Shown: positions 20,613 to 30,624, numbered from the stretch's first letter. The stretch is 64,000 bases of DNA from an uncultured Acidimicrobiales bacterium (GCA_938038785.1 CALHTB010000062.1:49471-113470), one strand, 5' to 3'. Numbers and translations are program-made. Notes: generated from the sequence alone by a model not told the origin.

Positions 20613-21389
20613 TCAGGCCGAAGGGAAGAACTTCCGCTGGAGCTTTCGCATCGCTCCCAGCCAACTTTCGATGTCAGCCCCTTTGTGGGCGACGTAATCA
20701 GCGACCTGCGGGTGGGGGAGGATATGAAACGACTCGGTCTCAAGTCCAGCAATTACCGAGTCGGCGACATCGCTTGGCTCTACCAAGCCGTGGGCAACGA
20801 CATTGGCAACAGCGGGGTCATCACCCTCGGTCATTGCGGTACGCACACCCTGGGGGCACAGTGTCGACACCCGGATGTTCTCGTGGGCGTGGGTGATCGA
20901 CAGCCATTCTGCAATAGCTACAGCACTGTGCTTGGTGACCGTGTACGGCGCCGTGCCGAGGTTCGACAGCAGACCGGCCGCGGACGCGGTGGTGAGCAGG
21001 TAACCGCCGCCTCGCTCTTGCCACCGCGGAATCATGTGGCGTGCCGCCCAGATGTGGTGCATCACGTTGATCTCCCAGATGCGTTGCCACTCTTCATCGG
21101 GAACCTCGACGCCGCCGGGGAAGCCGCCGATTCCGGCGTTGGCCACAAACAGGTCGATGTGGCCGAATTGCTCCTCGGTTTGTTCGATAAGGGACCGAAT
21201 GCTGACCTCTTTCGAAACGTCTGCGTTCATTGGATGAGCGCCTACCGCAGCCGCCTCGTCAGCAAGCCCGGGTGCAATATCTGCGGCCACGACCGCCTTG
21301 GCTCCCTCGGCCACGAACCGCTCGGCGAGTGCCAGTCCGATTCCTGCCGCAGCACCGGTAACAACACACACTTTGCCCTCAACACGCAT
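20613..21389 (-). CDS. short-chain dehydrogenase/reductase (SDR)
   Basis: A 258-residue NAD(P)-dependent oxidoreductase. The cofactor motif TGAAAGIG is at residues 11-18, NAG in VANAG near 85, and the catalytic Ser and Tyr-x3-Lys in TASAAGL and YTVTK around residues 140-160. The aspartate after the second strand (VVAADIA) favours NAD(H). It is monocistronic; substrate unknown. Confidence 0.92.
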   Translation of the reverse strand: MRVEGKVCVVTGAAAGIGLALAERFVAEGAKAVVAADIAPGLADEAAAVGAHPMNADVSKEVSIRSLIEQTEEQFGHIDLFVANAGIGGFPGGVEVPDEEWQRIWEINVMHHIWAARHMIPRWQERGGGYLLTTASAAGLLSNLGTAPYTVTKHSAVAIAEWLSITHAHENIRVSTLCPQGVRTAMTEGDDPAVANVVAHGLVEPSDVADSVIAGLETESFHILPHPQVADYVAHKGADIESWLGAMRKLQRKFFPSA

Positions 21390-21563
21390 TGCCCAGACTC
21401 CTCAAATGTGATGGGCCAACAGTCTTAGACGATCGGTCCAGATAAACCACCTTCGCGCGTCCCCCGGGGCGCCGGGCGCGACTACCGTGAGAAGTACGGA
21501 ATGCCGACGGGCCTCAGCTGGTTTGCATCTGTAGACACTCAAACGTCCGAAGGATGTACTGAC

Positions 21564-21758
21564 ATGACCGAAACCGTAGAAGTCAACATCTCCGAAGCTC
21601 TCGCCCTCATCGACCAGGGGCTCGGCCTCACCATGTCGCGTGAGCTCATGAGCACCACCGAGGTCGCAGACCTCCTTCTCGACGTGCGTTCGATCCTCGC
21701 AGCGACGCCGACCGATGCCGCTGCTGTCGAAGACGCAGTACCCGCACCAATCGCCTAG
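21564..21758 (+). CDS. hypothetical small protein
   Basis: 64 residues, mostly helical and acidic (SEALALIDQGLGLTMSRELM). ATG 21564 has AAGGA 10 bases upstream. It converges with the DUF2786 gene 14 bases away. No domain recognised. Confidence 0.55.
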   Translation: MTETVEVNISEALALIDQGLGLTMSRELMSTTEVADLLLDVRSILAATPTDAAAVEDAVPAPIA

Positions 21759-21772
21759 CTACTTGCGGGGGG

Positions 21773-22552
21773 CTAGCGCAGCGCTTTGGGCGCTTTTTGA
21801 AGCCGGGTAGTGCCAATATCGGCACGAGACCCTGCCGTTCTACCAGCTCGAATGCCGTCATAGTTCGAGACCGACGTTTGTAGATTCCCGAGTTTGGGAA
21901 AAAGCTCGCCGACCTCTTCGTCGACGGCTTCCTGCCTGCTAGCGAGCACAGGAAGGACAGATCCGCCGAGCTCATCGTCGGCCGCTTCGCGCACCGCCGC
22001 AGTTGCTTCCTCGAGGCGACCACCCACGGTGTGGGCGAAGCCGAAGAGGAATGACCGGCGAAACGACTTCGTCCGGTTCTTACCCGACCAATCGGTGACC
22101 GAGCCTTGAGCCACCATCACCCGCACGGCCTGCAGCAGTAGCGATGTGAACAAGAGCTCGACCGCTTCGACATCGGACGTATACCCAACCAGCCACGCGA
22201 ACTCGCCAGACGCGTCGAGCTCGTCGAGGCGCCCCTCGGCGGTGAGCGTCTGGAACCCCTGCTCACCAATACCCAGAATGGACCGGCAACTGTTGGCTTG
22301 CGCTGCGGCGGACAGAAGAAGGAACTTCTCCTTTGGGTACGGCGCGTCGATGAACAACATCTTCGATTCGACCTCGCCACGGCCGGTCTGCTCTTCGACG
22401 AGCGCGAGGTCGATGGCGTGGGCGGCGATGAGCTCGTTCGCCTTTGCCGTGAGCGCTGCGGCCTCTTCTGGATAGGACGTTGATTCGGCCTTGGCCAACA
22501 GCGCTCGCACTTTGGCCAGTACTCGTTGATCTGATGTTGAGTTCTGCTTCAT
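21773..22552 (-). CDS. DUF2786 domain protein
   Basis: A 259-residue protein. The N-terminal 45 residues (VRALLAKAESTSYPEEAAALTAKANELI) match DUF2786, a short helical module found in actinobacterial and phage proteins. The rest is a helical domain with an aromatic core (GKNRTKSFRRSFLFGFAH). Function unknown. Confidence 0.8.
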   Translation of the reverse strand: MKQNSTSDQRVLAKVRALLAKAESTSYPEEAAALTAKANELIAAHAIDLALVEEQTGRGEVESKMLFIDAPYPKEKFLLLSAAAQANSCRSILGIGEQGFQTLTAEGRLDELDASGEFAWLVGYTSDVEAVELLFTSLLLQAVRVMVAQGSVTDWSGKNRTKSFRRSFLFGFAHTVGGRLEEATAAVREAADDELGGSVLPVLASRQEAVDEEVGELFPKLGNLQTSVSNYDGIRAGRTAGSRADIGTTRLQKAPKALR

Positions 22553-22589
22553 AGAGCCACCTTGTCAGCGAGGTGTGACACGACGTTGG

Positions 22590-23300
22590 CTAGCCAACGA
22601 CCGAGGGGTCCCCGACGTGTCGTTGGACGAGGAAGCCGAACGCCATCTCCAGCGACCGATAGTTGACCAAGTCATCCCGAGCAATGACAGCTGCCTCATC
22701 GGAGATCGGAGATGCATCAGGAGCTTTCATAAGCGCTTCGGTAACCCGCTCGAGGGTCACGAATGCAGCGATGGTCTCGCCCACAGACCTGCCGGTGCTG
22801 ATCAGGCCATGGCTACGCAGCATGCCTACCTGGGCATCGCCAAGCGCCCTGGCAATTCGCTCGCCGCCATTGCGATTGAGGATCTGCACTTCCTCATCGT
22901 CGAACAGCGCCCACCGCTCATGAAACGTGCACGCCTCCTGGGTAATAGCTTTGAGCGGACGGCCTGTTGCACAAAACGGGGTGCCCCACGGCGTGTGCGT
23001 ATGGGCCACCCCCACGACGCCGGGGCGGGCTTCGTGGATTGGATGGTGAATGTTGTAGGCGGTCATATTGATCTCGCGTCCGTCGGCAGTTGTGCCGTCG
23101 GGTCGCACGAGGACGAGGTCATCGACCGTGGCGCGCTCAAACCCCACCGGATATTCGAGCAGCCACATGTGGTCTGGATGCTCGGGATCTCGGGCGGTGA
23201 TGTGCCCGTCCCCCAAGTCGCCCCAACGGAGACTCGCGAAGATTCGGTACCCGAGGGCTACCTCTCGCTTGCGCTTTAGACGTTCAGCCTCAATGTCCAT
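22590..23300 (-). CDS. class II aldolase/adducin family protein
   Basis: A 236-residue cytoplasmic metal-dependent lyase. Zinc ligands are visible in AHTHTPWG (His at about 119 and 121) and LRSHGL (about 162). The family includes L-fuculose-phosphate aldolase, ribulose-5-phosphate epimerase and decarboxylases of aromatic acids. The absence of sugar genes nearby leaves the substrate open. Confidence 0.88.
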   Translation of the reverse strand: MDIEAERLKRKREVALGYRIFASLRWGDLGDGHITARDPEHPDHMWLLEYPVGFERATVDDLVLVRPDGTTADGREINMTAYNIHHPIHEARPGVVGVAHTHTPWGTPFCATGRPLKAITQEACTFHERWALFDDEEVQILNRNGGERIARALGDAQVGMLRSHGLISTGRSVGETIAAFVTLERVTEALMKAPDASPISDEAAVIARDDLVNYRSLEMAFGFLVQRHVGDPSVVG

Positions 23301-23344
23301 GCGCTAAGTCTGGTTCACCCGACCCGGCCGCGCAGAAACGGCGC

Positions 23345-23746
23345 CTATTCGTTGGGCGCTGGCTTAAACCGAAGGCTCGCCGAGTTCATGCAATAACGGG
23401 CATTTGTCGGCGTGGTGCCGTCGCTGAAGACGTGGCCCAAATGTGCGTCGCAGTTCGCGCACACGTTCTCGATTCGAGTGATGAACCACTTGCGGTCCTT
23501 ACGATTACCGATGCGGTCCGAATCGATCGGGGCGTAGAAGCTGGGCCAGCCGGTTCCGCTGTTGTACTTCGTGTCGCTCGAAAATAAGGCCTCGTCGCAA
23601 ACTACACAGTGATAAACGCCAGCGTCGGACTTGTCGTGGTACTCGTTGGTGTACGGGCGCTCGGTGCCAGCTTTCTGGGTGACCCGATACTGCTCGGCGG
23701 TAAGGCGCTCTCGAAGTTCAGCCTCGGTAAACACGGTCTTGGTCAT
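23345..23746 (-). CDS. msrB: peptide methionine-(R)-S-oxide reductase MsrB
   Basis: A 133-residue repair enzyme that reduces methionine-R-sulfoxide in proteins. Four zinc cysteines are present (Cys47, Cys50, Cys96, Cys99), together with GTGWPSF, HLGHVF and the catalytic cysteine in RYCMNSASL (Cys119). Complete, single-domain form. Confidence 0.96.
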   Translation of the reverse strand: MTKTVFTEAELRERLTAEQYRVTQKAGTERPYTNEYHDKSDAGVYHCVVCDEALFSSDTKYNSGTGWPSFYAPIDSDRIGNRKDRKWFITRIENVCANCDAHLGHVFSDGTTPTNARYCMNSASLRFKPAPNE

Positions 23747-23791
23747 GTTGTATCTAACCGCATGGCGGCAACGCTTTGTTCCGGTGTGACG

Positions 23792-24343
23792 TCAGTTGAT
23801 CACGCGGCGCAGGGCTGGCTTGATGGCCTTAGCAAGCGCCCAGCCGGTGATGGCGCCAGCGGCGACATCGGTTGCGTGATGTATCTGCACGTGGATTCGG
23901 CTGGTCGAGACAATCGCTGCGAGCGAGCGGACGGCAAGCTTGCCGATTGGGCCCATGCCCGGGGTGATGAAGGCAGTTGCGACCGTCGCTGCGCTGGCAT
24001 GGCCGGAAGGAAAGCTCGACGTCTTTGGTTGGCGGAGCTTCATTGGCCGCTCATCCATGGTGACGTCGGGCCGTTCGCGTTCGAAGAGCGACTTGATTGG
24101 GCCATTGACCAATGAGGCTTCGATGCCGAGTGCGGCGCTTGTCATGAGCGCCCGCTTCGGATCTCGTTGAACGATGGCCTGAGCAATGCCTAAGGCGTGC
24201 CAGATTTTGGAGAAGTTCGCGGCTTCTGAGGCCCCATAAAACAACGCATCAGCGCCGGGGATGGCCCGGATGTGTTCCCAGGCCTCATCGACAAGGTCGT
24301 CGACGGGTTGGAACGTATTGGGAACGGGGATGCGCTTCACCAC
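23792..24343 (-). CDS. PAP2 superfamily phosphatase
   Basis: A 183-residue membrane-associated acid phosphatase. The three PAP2 motifs are intact: KSLFERERP, PSGHASA and SRIHVQIHHATDVAAG, with the catalytic His in the last two. Likely acts on lipid phosphates at the membrane. It is shorter than six-helix members and its N-terminus is mostly soluble. Confidence 0.88.
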   Translation of the reverse strand: MVKRIPVPNTFQPVDDLVDEAWEHIRAIPGADALFYGASEAANFSKIWHALGIAQAIVQRDPKRALMTSAALGIEASLVNGPIKSLFERERPDVTMDERPMKLRQPKTSSFPSGHASAATVATAFITPGMGPIGKLAVRSLAAIVSTSRIHVQIHHATDVAAGAITGWALAKAIKPALRRVIN

Positions 24344-24375
24344 AGCCGTTCCAATCTACTGGGCGTCGGTCAGAC

Positions 24376-25359
24376 CTAGCTGTCGCCCGAAACTGGCTCT
24401 GGGGCATCAACGACCGCGTCGAGGGTGTTGTCACGGTAGTGCAACCCGATATTTCCAGCAGAACTGATCAGCAGTTGGGCGTCGTCGAGCTCAAAGGAGA
24501 AACCATCGCCGAGGACTTCGATAATGTGTCCATCTTGCTTGGCCAGCGATGCAGGACACTCGCCGGTGGCCGCCATCTCGGTGGTGATGAACTCATTGCC
24601 AAACGCCACGAGCGCCCCCTCTAGGGTTCGACAGCCCGTCGTGGCAGTGAACGTATCGTCGGGATGAATGGCAAGGATGACCTCCTCGCCTTGGGCATCT
24701 GTCTCGATGCCGTCGAGCAACGTCGCCTCAAGCGTGAACGAACGGCCCCACAACGGTTCGAGCGAAACGAGCTCTACGGGCCGAAAGATGAGTTCGCTCG
24801 CTGGTCCGCTTAACGCAAGCTCTTCGCCGACCAAATTGATGTCCGAGACGTCCAGTAGCGCCGCAAGGAACGCTCCCTCTGCAGCCTGAACATCAGCCTG
24901 GCAGCCCATCTCGTTCCAGCTGACTTCTTGGAAATAGATCTCTGAAGCATCGAGTTCGTACACGCCGCCATAGCCGTTGCACGCAGCAGTGCCGCCGAAG
25001 CTGCCGTCGCCATCAAAGGTAATCGTGAGCGGGTAGCCCTCGACCCCTACGACCTCGCCATCAGGCCCGCCGCCGAACAAAAGCGTCCACGTGTTACCCG
25101 TGAGAGCGTCCATATCGATTGCCAGGAACTCACCGCTGTCGTAGGTCGTCTCATCGGCCGTCTCATCGGCCGGTTCGGACCCCGTCGCCAGGTCGTCGAT
25201 GCCCGGATCATCAACCGCTACTCCGTCGTCGGCTGGTTCTGCTTCGTTACTAGTGGTACCGACCACTTCGCTTGATGAACCGCACGCGGTTAGGAGCACA
25301 AAGAGCGCCAGCGCAAGTGCAGTTACGGCTCGCGTTTGCTGGTTTTTCATCCTCATCAC
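24376..25359 (-). CDS. lipoprotein with two META/HslJ-like domains
   Basis: A 327-residue secreted lipoprotein: lipobox LLTAC at about residues 22-26, then an acidic low-complexity linker (about 30-75), and two META-like halves. The first includes TWTLLFGG and GGTAACNGYGG, the second GRSFTLEAT and FTATTGCRTLEG; these are the motif pair of HslJ-like domains. It follows the DUF4349 gene by three bases, so the two exported lipoproteins form an operon. The exact start is uncertain among 25359, 25356 and 25350. Confidence 0.83.
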   Translation of the reverse strand: MMRMKNQQTRAVTALALALFVLLTACGSSSEVVGTTSNEAEPADDGVAVDDPGIDDLATGSEPADETADETTYDSGEFLAIDMDALTGNTWTLLFGGGPDGEVVGVEGYPLTITFDGDGSFGGTAACNGYGGVYELDASEIYFQEVSWNEMGCQADVQAAEGAFLAALLDVSDINLVGEELALSGPASELIFRPVELVSLEPLWGRSFTLEATLLDGIETDAQGEEVILAIHPDDTFTATTGCRTLEGALVAFGNEFITTEMAATGECPASLAKQDGHIIEVLGDGFSFELDDAQLLISSAGNIGLHYRDNTLDAVVDAPEPVSGDS

Positions 25360-25362
25360 GTC

Positions 25363-26889
25363 CTACTCGCTTTCGTCAGAACTCGTTTCCTCTGGTGCCA
25401 TTGCTGCTGCTCCAGCCATCGCTGCAGCAGCGTTGCTTCCAGTAGAGGACTGTGGTGGGGGAGGCTGGTTCGCCTGCCACATAGCGGCCTTGCGCTCTCG
25501 GCGTGCTTGAGTCATCCGGCGCAGGATGTAGATGGCCAAGGCGAAGAATGGCAACAAGATCAGCAGCGGCAAGATGAAGCCCACAATGACCTTCGTCGAA
25601 ACCCAAATCGAGGAGAGCAGTGAGGCGCCGGCGCCAAAGCCGTCGCTAAAGCCGGGATCGGCCGCCGACTCGTCAACCCGAACGCGTGGCGTCAGCTGGG
25701 CTCTAACGGTCGGACCAGCCGCCTCGGCGGTCGTGCCGTCGGTCGGGGTAGCAGTGACGGCCATGCGAAGTTGCTGGTCACGTTGGGCATCGAGCTCGTA
25801 AGCGAGCACGACCGACTGGCCAGGCTGGATCTCGGCGGGGTCTCCAAAGATTGTGGTGAGCTCGCCAATGCCGTCGATGCCGAGGACGGTGTCGGTGATG
25901 TTGAGGTTCGTGAGCGTCTGGTCGCCTGCGTTGATGGCCTCGAAGCACAAGGTGACTTCGTCGCCCGGCTCAAACCGGTCGCCGTCGTTGCCGGGGCAGC
26001 CCACGCCGGCATCGTGGCCCTCATAAGAGGTCACCGCGACGGCGATCTGGTTGTCGACCCGGTCTTGCTCGAGGATGAGCGTGATGGTGGCTAGGTCGAT
26101 TTGGTCACGCAACGTGCGCAACGTGCCTCGCATGACTTCAAGGTCGGACTCTCGGGACAGAAGCAGCTCCTCGAGGCGGGCAAAGTCCTCGAGATTGGTG
26201 GCGTTCTCCATTGCTTCGCGGAGGCGGTCGACGCCGAGTTGGGTTACTTCGATCCGACTGTTCAGGTCGACGACTCGTTCGGTGACATCGTCGGTGCTGA
26301 CGATCTGATTACGGAGCTCGCCAATGCCACTAAGGCGCTGGAGCACAACAGAGAAGTTCTCCGGATCAACCTTGAAGGTGATCTGGGAACGTGGTTCGGC
26401 ACCGCCGGTCGTGTTCTGGTCGGCGACGAAGCCTCCGATTTCTTCGATAATGGCGGCGGCTTCAGCACCTGCAGCTTCGACGTCGTCAACGCCGATTGAG
26501 ACGGTGGCGGTGTAGATAATCTCACGGCCGCGCTGGGCTGCGGTTCGGGTAGGTGGGGTTTGGCCCGAGTTCGTCGCAGCTTCGCCGTCGCTGTCGGGGG
26601 ATGCGTCGTCCGCCCGTTCGTCGGCAACTGATAGGTCGGCTTGCGAGTTCGAGGATGGAATAGTCGCCTGGGTTTCGAAAGCCCCCTCGTCGGAGTCTTC
26701 CATCGCCTCCTCGCCAGACTCCTGGGTTGCCGAGTCCGACGCAGCGTCCGCAGCGTCGCCAGCTGCGTCGGTGACAGAAGAGAACGAGTCAGCACCGCCA
26801 CAGGCCGTCACGAACAACGCCAGCACGGCAAAAAGGGCGATCGCCAGTCGTAACCGTGAACGAGAAGTGCTGAGAAAGTTGACCGCCAT
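25363..26889 (-). CDS. DUF4349 lipoprotein with C-terminal membrane segment
   Basis: A 508-residue protein. Lipobox FVTAC at about residues 26-30, Ala/Asp-rich linker to about 110, the DUF4349 core (REIIYTATVSIGVDDVEAA through the coiled-coil SRIEVTQLGVDRLREAM and LRTLRDQIDLATITL), a central beta-sandwich-like repeat (DEVTLCFEAINAGDQTLTN), and a membrane helix near residues 430-455. Cell-envelope role unknown. Upstream lies a 10-bp hairpin between it and divergent typA. Confidence 0.86.
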   Translation of the reverse strand: MAVNFLSTSRSRLRLAIALFAVLALFVTACGGADSFSSVTDAAGDAADAASDSATQESGEEAMEDSDEGAFETQATIPSSNSQADLSVADERADDASPDSDGEAATNSGQTPPTRTAAQRGREIIYTATVSIGVDDVEAAGAEAAAIIEEIGGFVADQNTTGGAEPRSQITFKVDPENFSVVLQRLSGIGELRNQIVSTDDVTERVVDLNSRIEVTQLGVDRLREAMENATNLEDFARLEELLLSRESDLEVMRGTLRTLRDQIDLATITLILEQDRVDNQIAVAVTSYEGHDAGVGCPGNDGDRFEPGDEVTLCFEAINAGDQTLTNLNITDTVLGIDGIGELTTIFGDPAEIQPGQSVVLAYELDAQRDQQLRMAVTATPTDGTTAEAAGPTVRAQLTPRVRVDESAADPGFSDGFGAGASLLSSIWVSTKVIVGFILPLLILLPFFALAIYILRRMTQARRERKAAMWQANQPPPPQSSTGSNAAAAMAGAAAMAPEETSSDESE

Positions 26890-26966
26890 GAGCTGCTCCA
26901 GTTTTTGGTCTCCGCAGGGTTATACGGTCGGCCAAAGCGCTCGGTTCCCAAGATTTTGGATTTCTG

Positions 26967-27003
26967 GAGGCTGAGATCCTCCTCTGACGTGGGTCTCAGC
27001 CTC
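26967..27003. repeat. 10-bp perfect inverted repeat between divergent genes
   Basis: GAGGCTGAGA pairs with TCTCAGCCTC around a 17-base loop, in the divergent promoter region of the DUF4349 gene and typA. It cannot be a simple terminator for either gene; an operator or leader element is more likely. Confidence 0.5.
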
Positions 27004-27080
27004 TAGATCTCGCAATGTTGGGCGTGTGAAGTGTGGCGCGGTGGCGCAAGGTGCGACCTAAACACCGTTACCGTCGGTAT

Positions 27081-28943
27081 GTGCAAAAACGTACTGATCT
27101 CCGCAATATCGCCATGATTGCTCACGTCGACCATGGCAAAACCACCCTGGTTGACGCCATGTTGCGTCAGGGCGGTGTTTTTAGCGACCACGGCGAAGCC
27201 GTCGAGCGCGTTATGGACAACACCGACCTCGAGAAGGAGAAGGGGATCACGATCCTTGCCAACAATGCGGCAATGCACTGGAAGGACGGCGACGGTAACG
27301 ACATCAAGATCAATATCGTCGACACCCCAGGCCACGCCGACTTCGGTGGCGAGGTCGAGCGAGCACTCACCATGATCGATGGCGTGATCTTGCTGGTCGA
27401 CTCGAGTGAGGGACCGCTTCCGCAGACCCGGTTCGTGCTTGGCAAAGCTATGGCTCGCGGCCTGCCGGTCGTTCTCGTCATCAACAAGATCGATCGCGCC
27501 GACGCCCGGGTGGCGGAGGTTGTCGACGAGGTCTACGAGCTGTTTATGGACATCGGAGCGGACGACGATCAGATCAACTTCCCGATCGTCTACACGTGTG
27601 CGCGCGACGGCTACGCCCAGATGGACCCCGATGCCGAGCAGGGCACCGACATGTCGCCGCTTTTCGAAACGCTCATCGACACCGTTCCGCCCTACGAATA
27701 CGACGAGGGCAAGCCAACCCAGGTGTGGGTCACCAACCTCGATGCCTCGCCTTACGTTGGCCGCCTCGCCATCTGCCGTGTCATGCAAGGCACGATCAAG
27801 AAGGGCCAGCAGGTCGCCTGGATGCGTGAAGACGGCAGCGTCACCAACCAGAAGGTCGTCACCCTCACCGCAACCGAAGGCATCGACAACGTCGAGATCG
27901 ACGAAGCTGGCCCGGGCGAACTCGTTCAGATCTCCGGCATCGACGAGGTCATGATCGGCGACACCCTAGGCGACCCTGCCGACCCGCAGCCGCTGCCCCT
28001 GATCACCGTGGACGAACCAACACTGTCGATGACCATCGGCACGAATACCTCGCCGCTCGCCGGCAAAGACGGTGACAAGCTCACCGCCCGCCAAATCAAG
28101 GACCGTCTCGACAAAGAGCTGGTGGGCAACGTGTCCATTCGAGTTATTCCGACCGATCGCCCCGACAACTTCGAAGTGCAGGGCCGAGGCGAGCTGCAGC
28201 TTGCGGTACTCGTCGAGACGATGCGCCGTGAGGGGTTCGAGCTCACCGTTGGAAAGCCAGCCGTGTTGACCAAGGAGATCGACGGCACGCTCCACGAGCC
28301 AACCGAGCGCCTGACTATCGATATTCCTGAAGAGCACGTTGGCGGCATTACTCAGCTGCTCGGGGAGCGCAAAGCAAAGATGGAGAACATGTCCAACCAT
28401 GGCGATGGTTGGGTACGTCTCGAGTACATCGTTCCCGCTCGCGCATTGATCGGCTTCCGAACCAGCTTCCTCACCGAGACCCGTGGCACCGGCCTGGCCA
28501 ACCACGTGTTCGAGGGATGGATTCCGTGGCAGGGCGAGATTCGCATGCGCACCAAGGGTTCGATCGTTGCTGATCGCACCGGCGCGAGCACGACCAACGC
28601 AATTCAGAACCTTCAGGAACGCGCTGTCTTCTATATCCCGGTAGGCGTCGAGGTGTACGAAGGCATGATCATCGGCGAGAACCCTCGCAACGAAGACATG
28701 GACGTCAACATCTGCAAAGAGAAGAAGCTCGACAACATCCGTACCCAGTCCTCAGACGACACCATTCGTTTGACGCCTCCGAAGGTGCTGTCGCTCGAAG
28801 GTGCGTTAGAGACAATCGGTGACGACGAGTGCGTTGAAGTCACCCCTGTAAATGTGCGCCTTCGCAAGGTCAATCTCGACGCCACTACTCGCGCCCGTGA
28901 GATTAAGCGGCTAAAGAACGCCCGCGAAAACGAGAACGCGTAG
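27081..28943 (+). CDS. typA: translational GTPase TypA/BipA
   Basis: A ribosome-associated GTPase of about 620 residues related to EF-G. G1 AHVDHGKT, G2 EKGITI, G3 DTPGHADFGGE and G4 NKIDRAD are intact; the C-terminal domain shows RALIGFRTSFLTETRGTG. GTG 27081 is preferred because RTDLRNIAMIAHVD then lines up with the family N-terminus; a frame from 27033 is open but lacks support. Helps ribosome assembly under stress. Confidence 0.95.
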   Translation: MQKRTDLRNIAMIAHVDHGKTTLVDAMLRQGGVFSDHGEAVERVMDNTDLEKEKGITILANNAAMHWKDGDGNDIKINIVDTPGHADFGGEVERALTMIDGVILLVDSSEGPLPQTRFVLGKAMARGLPVVLVINKIDRADARVAEVVDEVYELFMDIGADDDQINFPIVYTCARDGYAQMDPDAEQGTDMSPLFETLIDTVPPYEYDEGKPTQVWVTNLDASPYVGRLAICRVMQGTIKKGQQVAWMREDGSVTNQKVVTLTATEGIDNVEIDEAGPGELVQISGIDEVMIGDTLGDPADPQPLPLITVDEPTLSMTIGTNTSPLAGKDGDKLTARQIKDRLDKELVGNVSIRVIPTDRPDNFEVQGRGELQLAVLVETMRREGFELTVGKPAVLTKEIDGTLHEPTERLTIDIPEEHVGGITQLLGERKAKMENMSNHGDGWVRLEYIVPARALIGFRTSFLTETRGTGLANHVFEGWIPWQGEIRMRTKGSIVADRTGASTTNAIQNLQERAVFYIPVGVEVYEGMIIGENPRNEDMDVNICKEKKLDNIRTQSSDDTIRLTPPKVLSLEGALETIGDDECVEVTPVNVRLRKVNLDATTRAREIKRLKNARENENA

Positions 28944-28950
28944 TTCTCCG

Positions 28951-29364
28951 CTAAACGCCAGCGGCGACGTTGGCGAGGTTTTGTAGGGCGCCGCGAACCA
29001 CTGCTAGCTGGGGAGTGTCGCTTGGAATTCCGTGGCGTTCCGCAAGATAGGCCGGGTCGTTGTGAAGCACGCGCACGCCGCTGTCGGTCTCGATGATGAG
29101 CATCTTTTGGGGCAAGTCGATCGCCACCGTCGGTGCAATGTGCATGAGCGGTGTGCCGAGTGCGGGGTTACCGAAGAAGGTCTCGACCGTTGGCGCGAGC
29201 TCAAGGTCGACGCTGTTTGCACCCGCGGTGTGATCAACCTGAGCGATCAGCCGAAGTTTCTCGTTGGCTTCGATGGCGCTGGCGAGCCGTTCGGCCGCTT
29301 CGGCAGTAGTTGTGTCGGTGCCAAGGGTTTCGACGAGGCCTGCGGGAAGATCTGATGAAGTCAT
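28951..29364 (-). CDS. DUF302 domain protein
   Basis: A 137-residue single-domain protein. The features of DUF302 are visible: an early Thr-rich helix (TTTAEAAERLASAIE), then RLIAQVDHTAGA, FGNPALGTPLM and the DLPQKMLI strand. The family is structurally known but functionally open; some members are thought to bind small molecules. It converges with typA, seven bases apart. Confidence 0.88.
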   Translation of the reverse strand: MTSSDLPAGLVETLGTDTTTAEAAERLASAIEANEKLRLIAQVDHTAGANSVDLELAPTVETFFGNPALGTPLMHIAPTVAIDLPQKMLIIETDSGVRVLHNDPAYLAERHGIPSDTPQLAVVRGALQNLANVAAGV

Positions 29365-29415
29365 AACACGAGGAACCCTAGTGTCAGCGGCTGGATTCCC
29401 GCTGCCCCCTGATGT

Positions 29416-30624
29416 CTAGGTGAGTTCGGCGCCGGGACCGGTGAAGACACCTTTGTGCCAACGTCGTGGGGTGGCGATTATCGCCCGGGGGTAGTCCTCG
29501 AACATCCAGCGGCCAAAGTTGCGGCGGGTCCAATCGTTGGTGCCAACGGCGCGCAGGGCGAATTCGGCAACCTTGGGATTGGACATGAGCCGGGCCAACA
29601 GGTGTGCCATCTTGTGGTCAGCAACGAGCTCGGAACGAACGGCGTCCTCGTAGGCCGCGGCTGCCGACGTGAAGTGATGTGGGCTTTCGAGAATCGCAGC
29701 TGCAGCTTCGCGTCCGGTGAGTAATGCTTGGCCGATCCCCTCGCCTGTAAGGGTGTCACACGCCATGGCGGCGTCGCCGACGAACAGCGTGCGAGGTCCG
29801 CTCAGCGGTGCTTGGTCAATTCGAGCTGGGATAGGCCATGCCCGGTGCGGTGACTCGGGGGAGGCATCGGGGCCGAGCACCTCGCGAATGTACGGTCGTT
29901 GCAGAAGGTCGGGCCAGAGAGTCTTCATCTCTTGGGTCGAGACGTCGCCACCTCGAATGATGCCGAAGCCAACGTTTGCTCGCCCGTCGCCCACGGGGAA
30001 TGACCAGACGTACCCGGGGAGCACATCGGGTTCAAACCAGATCCACAGTTCGTTGGCAGCAGCGGGCCCAACGTTCTCGAAGTACTGACGAAACGCATGC
30101 CACTCGCCCCGGTACTTTGCAATGTCTAGGCCGAGGAGCTTTCGCACCGGAGACCACATGCCGTCGGCAGCGATGATCTGGCCAGCGTGAATCTCGTCGC
30201 CCGAGTCGGTTGAGAGCATGACGCCGTCCGACGCCGGGCTGATGTTGGTGACCTTGGTACCAAAGCGTGTCTTGGCTCCAGCGGCTATCGCATGATCGAC
30301 AAGCGCAGCATCAAACTCTTCGCGCCGAGCAACCGCGGCATAGAGACCTGGACCCTCGGGCAAGGGAATGTCATGACGGGTACCGCTGGGGGCTCGTAGC
30401 ACCGCGCCGCGAACCTCGGTGAACGATGGCACCGTCGACGGGGAGAAGTGCATCGTCTCGAGCTCTCGGAGGCACAACGTGGTGAGGCCGTCGCCGCAAA
30501 ACTTGTCGCGGGGAAAGGTGGCTTTGTCGACAAGCAACACGTCGTGGCCGGCTCGGGCGAGCCAATAGGCCGCGCTTGCGCCAGCTGGGCCTGCGCCAAC
30601 GATGGCTGTTGCGACGGAACTCAT
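29416..30624 (-). CDS. geranylgeranyl reductase family FAD-dependent oxidoreductase
   Basis: A 402-residue flavoprotein of the PHBH fold. FAD site IVGAGPAGASAAYWLARAG (8-26), DKATFPRDKFCGDGL near 33-47, and the second FAD motif FVGDAAMACDTLTGEGI near 285. Close relatives reduce isoprenoid side chains of menaquinone or lipids, or act as oxygenases in polyketide tailoring. No isoprenoid gene is adjacent, so the substrate is open. Confidence 0.88.
   Translation of the reverse strand: MSSVATAIVGAGPAGASAAYWLARAGHDVLLVDKATFPRDKFCGDGLTTLCLRELETMHFSPSTVPSFTEVRGAVLRAPSGTRHDIPLPEGPGLYAAVARREEFDAALVDHAIAAGAKTRFGTKVTNISPASDGVMLSTDSGDEIHAGQIIAADGMWSPVRKLLGLDIAKYRGEWHAFRQYFENVGPAAANELWIWFEPDVLPGYVWSFPVGDGRANVGFGIIRGGDVSTQEMKTLWPDLLQRPYIREVLGPDASPESPHRAWPIPARIDQAPLSGPRTLFVGDAAMACDTLTGEGIGQALLTGREAAAAILESPHHFTSAAAAYEDAVRSELVADHKMAHLLARLMSNPKVAEFALRAVGTNDWTRRNFGRWMFEDYPRAIIATPRRWHKGVFTGPGAELT

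Noticed and set aside
26967..27003. Intrinsic terminator
   Set aside because: It lies between divergent genes and has no T-run.
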